This document shows, in pieces, positions 1 to 5,070 of a stretch of 8,178 bases of DNA (its first letter is position 1; every line of letters begins with the position of its first letter). The stretch is from positions 1-8,178 of the forward strand of contig CAZPPT010000023.1 in NCBI GenBank assembly GCA_964588555.1. Reading direction: 5' to 3'. The position numbers and the translations under genes were made by a program. A model generated the notes under the pieces. It searched no databases, was not told the origin of the DNA, and was given only the letters and a program-made list of their open reading frames with translations. This DNA is from JAGVWJ01 sp964588555 (GTDB lineage: Archaea > Micrarchaeota > Micrarchaeia > Anstonellales > Bilamarchaeaceae).

Positions 1-265
1 TCAGGTTTGAGAACTTGGATGCCGGGTTTCCGGAATATGCACGAGATGCAACGACGAGCACTTCTTCAGGCTTATATTTAGTTATGATCTTGGCGGCAGC
101 AAGCAACCGCTCATCCGCCTTTCGAAGATCAAGAATAAAAAGACCATCGTCCCTTCGCTTAAACACAAAGTTACGCATATCATCCGTACGGAGCTTAGTG
201 CCAATGTGAATTCCTGCTTCAAGATACGTTTCCTGCTTTACGAGCAACCCTGTCTTATCAACCAT
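1..265 (-). CDS. rps2: Small ribosomal subunit protein uS2, N-terminal part (runs off left edge)
   Basis: This is the first 88 codons of archaeal-type uS2, a structural protein of the 30S subunit; the rest lies beyond position 1. It reads MVDKTGLLVKQETYLEAGIH at the start, followed by IGTKLRTDDMRNFVF and DDGLFILDLRKADERLLAAA. These are the characteristic uS2 segments: the 'YLxAGxHIGTxxxTxDM' region and the 'DGLxxLDxRKxDER' region. The ATG at 265 is preceded by GGGTTGAT, an imperfect SD about 5 nt upstream. It is the last gene seen of the ribosomal cluster and begins 26 nt after the tRNA-Pro gene. A TATA-like TTTAATAT lies at about 289-282. It could give a short-leader transcript, but read-through from the upstream operon is equally likely. 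The identification is from remembered family motifs and is firm. Nothing in the visible part looks damaged. Confidence 0.93.
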   Translation of the reverse strand, partial: MVDKTGLLVKQETYLEAGIHIGTKLRTDDMRNFVFKRRDDGLFILDLRKADERLLAAAKIITKYKPEEVLVVASRAYSGNPASKFSNL

Positions 266-291
266 ACCAATCAACCCTAAAATATTAAATG

Positions 292-410
292 TGGGACCGC
301 TGAGAAATTCAGTTTCCAGTTTTGTAATCCCACATATGAGAACCGGATACTTTTGAACTCAGATAACGAACACCCCAAGCTCGCAGGATACCAGGTTACC
401 TCACGGCCCC
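292..410 (-). tRNA. tRNA-Pro (anticodon GGG) with a 46-nt intron in the T-loop
   Basis: The cloverleaf reads on the minus strand. The acceptor stem is GGGGCCG (410-404) with CGGTCCC (299-293), one G-U pair, and A73 is at 292. U8 is 403 and A14 is 397. G18G19 are at 392-391. The D-stem pairs A10-U25, G11-C24 and G12-C23. The anticodon stem is CGAGC/GUUCG (383-379/371-367), with loop UUGGGGU and anticodon GGG at 376-374. The variable loop has four nt and allows an A15-U48 Levitt pair. The T-stem is CTGAG (362-358) with CTCAG (304-300). Between the T-stem halves lie 53 nt instead of seven. Removing 351-306 leaves TTCAAAT, a consensus T-loop, and a 73-nt mature tRNA. G35G36, G1-C72 and A73 fit proline identity in archaea. 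No CCA is encoded (the genome continues CATT). The gene starts 12 nt after the rpoN stop and is probably released from the operon transcript by RNase P and a 3' endonuclease. Confidence 0.93.
306..351 (-). other. tRNA intron at position 59/60 with a bulge-helix-bulge splice motif
   Basis: The exon-intron junctions fold as a canonical hBHBh' substrate for the archaeal splicing endonuclease. The T-stem (CTGAG/CTCAG) is the outer exon helix. TTCA (357-354) pairs perfectly with TGAA (311-308) as the 4-bp central helix. The three-nt bulges are AAA (353-351) and TTT (307-305). Cutting after the second bulge nucleotide on each strand gives exon 1 ending at A59 (352) and exon 2 starting at U60 (305). 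The inner helix is GTATCCGGTT (350-341) with AACTGGAAAC (321-312): nine of ten positions pair, including one G-U, with one A-A mismatch, and a 19-nt loop closes it. A weaker alternative pairing exists inside the intron (GTATCC with GGATTAC). The intron has no open reading frame. Confidence 0.9.
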
Positions 411-421
411 ATTACTAGCAT

Positions 422-616
422 TTATATACGCGGATAGCGAGACACGCGATCCACTATGTCTACATGTGAAATGAACATGCGCCTGCAACAATACCGGTCA
501 AGGCCGACATCGTTTAACGCCTGCTCAGGTGTCTTAGTCTTAAGCGCTTCCTTGTAACCTTCGTATAGGTCGCCAATGACTGCACCGCAACTAAAACAGC
601 GAACGGGAAATTCCAT
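422..616 (-). CDS. rpoN: DNA-directed RNA polymerase subunit Rpo10 (RpoN/RPB10 homologue)
   Basis: This 64-residue protein is the zinc-binding RNA polymerase subunit homologous to eukaryotic RPB10, which helps assemble the Rpo3/Rpo11 platform. Its length is typical. The N-terminal PVRCFSCGAVIGDLYEGY carries the first zinc pair, C7 and C10. LDRYCCRRMFISHVDIVD carries the second pair, C43 and C44, in the invariant RYCCRR context. The ATG at 616 is preceded by GAGGTG, a strong SD about 5 nt upstream that begins inside the TGA stop of the upstream uS9 gene, so translation is probably coupled. The gene sits where it is expected in archaea, directly after uS9. The TAA stop lies in a TATA-like stretch (GTATATAAA), and the tRNA-Pro gene starts 12 nt later. 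Confidence 0.97.
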   Translation of the reverse strand: MEFPVRCFSCGAVIGDLYEGYKEALKTKTPEQALNDVGLDRYCCRRMFISHVDIVDRVSRYPRI

Positions 617-625
617 GTATACACC

Positions 626-1246
626 TCACCTATATGATTTCTGGAATCTCGCTCGTGCCTTTGGACCCTTGTACTTCTTTGGTTCCACACGACGAACGTC
701 TTCCACCAATAATGACCTGTCAATAGCAAGGAATTTATCCTTAAGGTTGGCGTCCGGAAAGTGCGCAACAAGCGCCTTTGCAATCGCAGTGCGCGATGCC
801 TGTGCTTGCCCAAGCACGCCTCCGCCAAATACGTTTACATGCACGTCTATATCAAGTGCTTCGGGACCAAGGTACCGCAAAGGCTCACGGACAATTTCGC
901 GAACATACTTGTTTGAAACATAAGAAACCAAAGAGCGATTATTAATCCGAATGTTTCCCTTGCCCTTGCTCACATGAGCCCGCGCAATACTTTCCTTTCT
1001 CTTACCGCGTGAGACGACGGAAACGCCAGCCTTTTTCTTCCTTGTCTTTCTTGCCTTGGGTTCCTTTTGCTCTGAAAACACAACTTTTTCAGCAGGTTTT
1101 TCTACCGGTTTCTCCTTGGGCGTGGCACCTTCCGCCAACGCTTCTTTTGGTGTTTCCTTTGGTGCCTCCTTGGGAGTTTCTTTAGCCTTTCGGGTTCTTG
1201 TTTTTTTCTCTTCCTTTTCAACTTTTTCGTTTGTGCTGTCTGCCAT
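626..1246 (-). CDS. rps9: Small ribosomal subunit protein uS9 with a long charged N-terminal extension
   Basis: This is a 30S protein whose C-terminal tail reaches the P-site tRNA. The uS9 core occupies about residues 75-206, from VSVVSRGKRKESIARAHV through DVHVNVFGGGVLGQAQA to the invariant tail KGPKARARFQKSYR. Residues 1-74 are an extra, low-complexity segment of Lys, Glu, Pro, Ala and Thr, with tandem PKE units at residues 25-45. Archaeal uS9 is normally about 130-135 residues, so the extension is unusual. I chose the ATG at 1246 (protein starts MADSTNEK), 5 nt after the uL13 stop. A TTG at 1255 overlapping that stop would add three residues (MIF). There is no strong SD, so reinitiation after uL13 is plausible. 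The protein ends 9 nt before rpoN. Core identity is certain; the role of the tail is unknown. Confidence 0.95.
   Translation of the reverse strand: MADSTNEKVEKEEKKTRTRKAKETPKEAPKETPKEALAEGATPKEKPVEKPAEKVVFSEQKEPKARKTRKKKAGVSVVSRGKRKESIARAHVSKGKGNIRINNRSLVSYVSNKYVREIVREPLRYLGPEALDIDVHVNVFGGGVLGQAQASRTAIAKALVAHFPDANLKDKFLAIDRSLLVEDVRRVEPKKYKGPKARARFQKSYR
1112..1177 (-). repeat. Tandem PKE-coding repeat inside the uS9 N-terminal extension
   Basis: Codons 24-45 of uS9 encode near-repeats of the form (T/A)-P-K-E: TPKE, APKE, TPKE, then ALAEGA and TPKE again. At the DNA level these are degenerate 12-bp units (plus-strand spelling close to CTTTGGTGTTTC and CTTTGGTGCCTC). The segment is intrinsically disordered by composition. 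Units like this can change in number by slippage. Confidence 0.7.
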
Positions 1247-1251
1247 AAATA

Positions 1252-1665
1252 TCAACTCTGATAACCGAGCTGCTTACATAGCTCTTTTACTTTCATGGAT
1301 CGAAATGTGGTTTTGCACTCGATCCCCTGTATCGGAGAACCCTGCAGGTTTTTTGGGTTTCCCAAAAAAACATGCAATTTCTTGTATGCCGCCTTTCCAC
1401 GGGGTTTTTTCCACGGGAGCATCCCCCTGATCATACGCCTGACAAGCAAATTTGGAACCTTCGGCCATGAAGGGGACTTTTCAGGCGTACCCTTATGCTG
1501 TGCCTGCCTTCGCAGTTTGAAACGCGCTACAAGGGCAGCTGGATTCCCGATCATAACCATCTCCTCAGCATTAATAAGCTGGATATCCTCGCCATTGAGC
1601 AATTTTTTTGCGATGTGGGATGCCGCCCGTCCGAATATAAGATTTCTGCCATCAATTACTGCCAT
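1252..1665 (-). CDS. rpl13: Large ribosomal subunit protein uL13
   Basis: This is a 137-residue 50S subunit protein of usual archaeal length. The N-terminus MAVIDGRNLIFGRAASHIAK matches the family start (VIDA-x-x-LILGRLAS). It continues with INAEEMVMIGNP, and the central RRMIRGMLPWKKPRGKAAYK is the hallmark uL13 'RGMLP-x-K-x-x-RG' segment. The ATG at 1665 was chosen because it gives the usual family start; it lies 5 nt after the TGA of eL18. A GTG at 1674 that overlaps the eL18 stop (GTGA) would add MIV and cannot be excluded. The gene sits between eL18 and uS9, the conserved archaeal order, and is part of the same operon. Confidence 0.96.
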   Translation of the reverse strand: MAVIDGRNLIFGRAASHIAKKLLNGEDIQLINAEEMVMIGNPAALVARFKLRRQAQHKGTPEKSPSWPKVPNLLVRRMIRGMLPWKKPRGKAAYKKLHVFLGNPKNLQGSPIQGIECKTTFRSMKVKELCKQLGYQS

Positions 1666-1670
1666 AACAA

Positions 1671-2036
1671 TCACGTAAGAATTACTACTTGCTTTCCTTC
1701 AGGGTTAGTGGTGAAGACTTCTGAAATGGAAAGTGCCTTTCCGCCAGCAGTCTGGATAAGCTTGCGTGCACCTTCGCTAAACGAAAATGCCGCAACCGTT
1801 GCCTTTTTAGATAGCTGGCCCGCCCCAAGTACCTTGCCAGGGACAAGAAGGATATCGCTTTCCGTAGTGAACTGGTCAATCTTGTTGAGATTCACCTGGA
1901 CACGGTTTCTTCGCGGCTTTGCAAGTTCATGCGCCACCTTTTTCCAAAGGGGCTTGTTTGAAATAACCAGCTGTTTTATAAGTGAAACAAGCTGTTCATT
2001 GTCTTTTTTTACAACACGTATGGTATTCTTCGACAT
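1671..2036 (-). CDS. rpl18e: Large ribosomal subunit protein eL18
   Basis: This 121-residue 50S protein is specific to archaea and eukaryotes and is the first gene of the ribosomal cluster here. Diagnostic segments are KPLWKKVAHELAKPRRNRVQ, VNLNKIDQFTTESDILLVPG, KVLGAGQLSKKATVAAFSFS and the C-terminal AGGKALSISE. I chose the ATG at 2036 rather than the TTG at 2054. It gives the natural start MSKNTIRVVKK and is preceded by GTGATC, which is complementary to the conserved GATCAC just inside the anti-SD end of archaeal 16S rRNA, with a 2-nt gap. Exactly the same 11 bases (GTGATCATATG) open sufC. The stop overlaps the alternative GTG start of uL13 as GTGA. Confidence 0.96.
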   Translation of the reverse strand: MSKNTIRVVKKDNEQLVSLIKQLVISNKPLWKKVAHELAKPRRNRVQVNLNKIDQFTTESDILLVPGKVLGAGQLSKKATVAAFSFSEGARKLIQTAGGKALSISEVFTTNPEGKQVVILT

Positions 2037-2123
2037 ATGATCACTTCGGCACAATAACGCCTCGCTTCATTTACATGAAACTAAAGAGTTAGTACTAATA
2101 GAATATATGGATAGGTTTAAAAA
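2037..2123 (-). promoter_or_regulatory. Leader and probable promoter of the eL18 ribosomal cluster
   Basis: This 87-bp gap lies between the sufD stop and eL18. Reading on the minus strand, sufD ends TAG-TTTTT, which could act as an oligo-T termination signal. It is followed at once by TTTTTAAACC (about 2123-2114) and then CATATATTC (about 2109-2101), two candidate TATA elements. A transcript from either would have a leader of roughly 40-55 nt. A 10-bp perfect palindrome TTAGTACTAA lies at 2089-2098. The SD GTGATC is at 2043-2038. Which TATA element is used cannot be decided from the sequence. Confidence 0.45.
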
Positions 2124-2867
2124 CTAAATTGCCCCCTCGATGAGCTCCGATACGGTAGACCTGACCGATTCTGAATGAATCCGATCCAATACCGTGGCAA
2201 GGAACCCCTCAATAAGAAGTTGTCGTGCATCCTCACGGCTCACCCCGCGCGCCATAAGATAAAAAAGCTTGTTTTCATCAATCGGGCTTACTGAGGCTGC
2301 ATGTCGTGAGCTTACGTCGTTGTTCTCTATTTCAAGCTGCGGGTTTGTATCCGCACGTGCGCCCGGATTAAGGAGCATGACGTGTTCAGTCAGAAATGAG
2401 TTCGCGCCGGCGCCTTCTTTTTCAATCTTGATCATACCGTCAACCTTTGCAACAGATTGGTCTTTCACCGTTCCCTTAACCAGGATATTGCCGCTCGTGT
2501 TCCTTCCGATGTGCAAAAGGGTCGTGTCAATGTGGAGTTTTGACTCATCCTGCATTGCGAAAAGCTCAGTATCGTACGCTTCTGAGCCGTCGCCCTTAAG
2601 TTCATTGACAATTCTTACCTTGCCTTCACCAAAATAGAATAGATTTGAATATATTTTCGCACCTGCAAGGGCAACATTTCTTAGTGCAAATGAGCCGTTT
2701 TTCTGGATCAGGTAGGTGGTGAGCGTTGCGTTTTCACCAACTATAATATCAAGCGTACGGTCTGAGGTTATTTCCCCGATAAGAGTAACGCGCATACCAC
2801 TGGAAATAGAAAAATCGCTCTGCGTAATCTCATTTAATTGAACAGTAACTTCCTTTTCATTGACCAT
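2124..2867 (-). CDS. sufD: SufD-like Fe-S cluster assembly protein, short form
   Basis: This 247-residue protein belongs to the SufB/SufD family, whose members pair with SufC in the SufBCD assembly complex. Residues about 18-185 are the repetitive right-handed beta-helix region. The C-terminal helical part is clear: DVSSRHAASVSP, then NKLFYLMARGVSREDARQLL and IEGFL, matching the family 'SHGA-x-VG-x-(L/I)-(D/S)-x-x-x-LFYL-x-SRGI' signature. H189 is in the place of the functionally important E. coli SufD His360. Bacterial SufD is about 420 residues, so the N-terminal helical domain is missing; compact versions are plausible in archaea. The ATG at 2867 lies 1 nt after the sufB stop. A TTG at 2876 would overlap sufB and add three residues (MDN). 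It could also be called a second SufB-type paralogue, but the short length and the RHA motif favour SufD. Confidence 0.85.
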   Translation of the reverse strand: MVNEKEVTVQLNEITQSDFSISSGMRVTLIGEITSDRTLDIIVGENATLTTYLIQKNGSFALRNVALAGAKIYSNLFYFGEGKVRIVNELKGDGSEAYDTELFAMQDESKLHIDTTLLHIGRNTSGNILVKGTVKDQSVAKVDGMIKIEKEGAGANSFLTEHVMLLNPGARADTNPQLEIENNDVSSRHAASVSPIDENKLFYLMARGVSREDARQLLIEGFLATVLDRIHSESVRSTVSELIEGAI

Positions 2868-2868
2868 G

Positions 2869-4260
2869 TTATCCAACCGCCCCTTCTAACTGGATCTGAA
2901 TGAGCCTATTTAGTTCAACTGCATATTCCATAGGCAATTCCTTTGTGAAAGGCTCCAAAAATCCTTGCACGATCATGGCGAGCGCCTCCTGCTCTGAAAT
3001 GCCGCGGGACATCAAGTAAAGGAGCTTGTCGCTTCCGATCTTCCCGACACGTGCCTCGTGGCCGATCGTCGTCGTATCTTCGTTGACCTGGACTGTCGGA
3101 TACGTGTCGCTCCTTGATTTTTCATCAAGCATGTATGCGTCGCACTGGACAAAGCTCTTACAATTTTTTGCCCCCTTGACTACCTTTACCAAACCGCGAT
3201 AGCTCGTTCTGCCACCTGCCTGGCTGATGCTTTTCGAGATGATGCGCGAGGACGTATTTGGCGCAAGATGGAGCATTTTACCGCCTGCATCCTGGCACTG
3301 CCCTTTACCTGCATACGCAACGCTAATAACTTCACCACGTGCACCAGGTTCCTTAAGAATGACACTGGGGTATTTCATGGTAATTTGTGAGCCAATGTTC
3401 CCATCTAACCACTCAACAAACGCGTTTTTATATGCAAGCGCGCGCTTGGTAACGAGATTATAGACATTGTTGCTCCAGTTCTGGATAGTAGTATAACGTA
3501 GGTGTGAGCCTTCCATTGCAACCAATTCAACAACGGCGCTGTGAAGTGATGATGCGGAGTAAATAGGGGCGGTACAGCCTTCCACGTAATGCGCTTTGCT
3601 TCCGGGCTCGCAGATGATAAGCGTACGTTCAAACTGGCCGACCTTTTCGGCGTTTATTCTGAAATATGCCTGTAACGGAATTTCGACGTGCACTCCTTTT
3701 GGGACAAAAACAAAGCTTCCGCCAGACCACACGGCAGAATTAAGTGCGGCAAACTTATTATCTGTAATCGGAATGACAGTGCCAAAATATTTTTTTACGA
3801 TCTCGGGATATTCGCGGAGCCCTGAATCCATGTCAGTAAAGATGACCCCTTTCTCCTCCCATTCCTTTTTGAGGTTATGGTAGACCACCTGGCTGTCATA
3901 TTGCGCGGATGCACCGCCAAGAAATTTACGTTCTGCCTCGGGGATGCCAATTTTGTCAAACGTCTTCTTGATGTCATCCGGGACCATTTCCCATGCGCTT
4001 ACGTTTTCCGCTTTTGGCCGTGCATAGTACGTAATTTCATCAAAATTAATCGAGGAAAGGTCGGCGCCCCACGCGGGCATTGGCTTATTTTTGAATATTT
4101 TGTATGCTAAAAGCCGCTTTTCAAGCATCCATTCGGGCTCGCCTTTTATTGCAGAGATTTCCCTAATAATTGCCTCGTTTAAGCCTTTTGGTGTCTTGTA
4201 GGCGTACGCATGCTTATCGTGAAAACCGTATTTATACTCCTGTAGCTCTTCAAGTGGCAC
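2869..4260 (-). CDS. sufB: SufB, Fe-S cluster scaffold subunit of the SufBCD complex
   Basis: This is full-length SufB, 463 residues. With SufC and SufD it builds a nascent Fe-S cluster in the cytoplasm. Family landmarks are WSGGSFVFVPKGVHVEIPLQ (178-197), HYVEGCTAP with C229 (the counterpart of E. coli Cys254), QCDAYMLDE with C373, GHEARVGKI with H401-E402 (matching E. coli His433-Glu434), LLYLMSRGIS and the C-terminal EPFTKELPMEYAVELNRLIQ. The residue aligned with E. coli Cys405 is Ser382, as in B. subtilis-type SufB proteins that also lack this Cys. The reading frame is continuous, with no intein, although SufB is a common intein host. The start is GTG at 4260. An in-frame TAA sits directly upstream, and GGTGA at 4270-4266 is the SD. 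It is co-transcribed with sufD and divergent from sufC. Confidence 0.97.
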   Translation of the reverse strand: MPLEELQEYKYGFHDKHAYAYKTPKGLNEAIIREISAIKGEPEWMLEKRLLAYKIFKNKPMPAWGADLSSINFDEITYYARPKAENVSAWEMVPDDIKKTFDKIGIPEAERKFLGGASAQYDSQVVYHNLKKEWEEKGVIFTDMDSGLREYPEIVKKYFGTVIPITDNKFAALNSAVWSGGSFVFVPKGVHVEIPLQAYFRINAEKVGQFERTLIICEPGSKAHYVEGCTAPIYSASSLHSAVVELVAMEGSHLRYTTIQNWSNNVYNLVTKRALAYKNAFVEWLDGNIGSQITMKYPSVILKEPGARGEVISVAYAGKGQCQDAGGKMLHLAPNTSSRIISKSISQAGGRTSYRGLVKVVKGAKNCKSFVQCDAYMLDEKSRSDTYPTVQVNEDTTTIGHEARVGKIGSDKLLYLMSRGISEQEALAMIVQGFLEPFTKELPMEYAVELNRLIQIQLEGAVG

Positions 4261-4332
4261 TTAATTCACCGATATAGTTTAGGCAGCGTATGTTTAAATA
4301 TTTAGGCATACCTAAATCTAATGCGTGATCAT
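4261..4332. promoter_or_regulatory. Divergent sufB / sufC promoter with a shared symmetric TATA-like element
   Basis: The region contains TTTAAATA (4293-4300) on the plus strand and TATTTAAA on the minus strand. Together with the next bases it forms the perfect palindrome TAAATATTTA (4295-4304). Applying the usual archaeal spacing of about 26 bp from TATA centre to start site, the plus transcript would begin near 4322 and the minus transcript near 4270. Both would have leaders of about 10 nt, just long enough to hold the SDs seen: GTGATC at 4325-4330 for sufC and GGTGA at 4270-4266 for sufB. This agreement on both sides supports a bidirectional promoter. Confidence 0.6.
4300..4317. promoter_or_regulatory. 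Inverted repeat resembling a DtxR/IdeR-type metal-repressor operator
   Basis: The sequence ATTTAGG-CATA-CCTAAAT is a perfect 7-4-7 inverted repeat. Its TTAGG...CCTAA half-sites resemble those of DtxR/IdeR-family iron repressors. It lies just downstream of the TATA element for sufC and just upstream of (over the BRE of) the one for sufB, so a bound repressor could block both arms. The symmetry is seen directly. The assignment to a regulator family is inference, and no regulator gene is in the window. Confidence 0.5.
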
Positions 4333-5070
4333 ATGTTTGAAATAAAAAACCTTAGTGTGCAAATTGGCGAAAAGGAGATCATCAAGAGCCTTAACCTTTT
4401 GATTAAACCAGGCGAGTTCCATGTCATTATGGGGCCCAATGGGGCAGGAAAAAGCACGCTTGCAGGGGCGCTTATAGGGCACCCGCTTATGGAAGTAAGT
4501 GGCGAAATCGTATTAGACGGTGAAAACATTAGCGAGCTTAAGACAGACGAGCGTGCAAAAAAGGGGATGTTCCTTGCGTTCCAGAATCCGCAGGAGATCG
4601 AAGGGGTAACTGTTGCCCACCTCTTAAGAAAGGCAAGGCTTGGGGAGGAAAAAAACAAAAAAAAGATACTTGAACAAATGACTGCGATTCAAGGTGATAT
4701 AGACAGTGGGGCAGAACTTGTAGGCATGCGCAAGGAGTTTGTAAAACGCGACCTCAACGTCGGCTTTTCAGGCGGGGAAAAGAAGCGTAACGAAATATTG
4801 CAAATGGCAGTCCTTAAGCCGAAGGTCGTCATACTCGACGAGATCGATTCCGGCCTTGACATCGACGCACTTAAGCACGTGGCAGGGGCAATAAACAAGC
4901 TGCGCTCAAAGGACCGCTCATTTCTTCTCATCACGCACTATCAGCGGATACTTCATTACATAAAGCCGGACTTTGTACATGTCATGATGCAGGGCTCAAT
5001 TGTTAAGTCAGGCAATGCAAAGCTTGCGCATGAGCTTGAGGAAAAAGGATATGCAAAGATACTTGCCTAG
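4333..5070 (+). CDS. sufC: SufC, ABC-type ATPase of the SufBCD complex
   Basis: This 245-residue soluble ABC ATPase drives conformational change of SufB and SufD. All nucleotide-binding motifs are intact: Walker A GPNGAGKST (34-42), Q-loop Q84 in FQNPQEIEG, signature FSGGEKKRNEI (145-155), Walker B VVILDEIDSGLD (165-176) with catalytic Glu170, and switch His202 in ITHYQR. FQNPQEIEGV and SGGEKKRNEI are SufC-specific variants rather than those of transport ABC proteins. The ATG at 4333 was chosen over the in-frame ATG at 4321. It gives the normal start MFEIKNLSV and is preceded by SD GTGATC with a 2-nt gap; the ATG at 4321 would have almost no leader. The gene is followed without a gap by sufS (TAG-ATG). 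Being divergent from sufBD, not in one operon with them, is the unusual point. Confidence 0.97.
   Translation: MFEIKNLSVQIGEKEIIKSLNLLIKPGEFHVIMGPNGAGKSTLAGALIGHPLMEVSGEIVLDGENISELKTDERAKKGMFLAFQNPQEIEGVTVAHLLRKARLGEEKNKKKILEQMTAIQGDIDSGAELVGMRKEFVKRDLNVGFSGGEKKRNEILQMAVLKPKVVILDEIDSGLDIDALKHVAGAINKLRSKDRSFLLITHYQRILHYIKPDFVHVMMQGSIVKSGNAKLAHELEEKGYAKILA

Noticed and set aside
15..209. Open frame on the plus strand over uS2
   Set aside because: It is antisense to a clear uS2 coding frame and has no recognisable protein features.
353..410. A broken or half tRNA (split tRNA gene) ending after the T-loop start
   Set aside because: The missing T-stem and acceptor 3' halves are found at 304-293 on the same strand with perfect complementarity, so it is a cis intron, not a trans-spliced half.
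420..429. TATATAAA-like element just upstream of the tRNA as its own promoter
   Set aside because: It is only about 10-19 nt from the tRNA 5' end, too close for the usual ~26-bp TATA-to-start spacing, and it overlaps the rpoN stop codon. Co-transcription is simpler.
576..923. Plus-strand open frame of 115 codons over uS9 and rpoN
   Set aside because: It is antisense to two certain genes and its composition follows from their codons.
1495..2040. Plus-strand open frame of 181 codons over uL13 and eL18
   Set aside because: It is a shadow of conserved ribosomal protein genes on the other strand, with no SD or protein motif.
2869..4260. Intein in SufB
   Set aside because: SufB is a frequent intein host, but the protein is continuous at normal length and the conserved blocks are uninterrupted.
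4321..4332. sufC start at ATG 4321
   Set aside because: It would add four residues (MRDH) not typical of SufC, lies on the predicted transcription start, and would make the good GTGATC SD coding.
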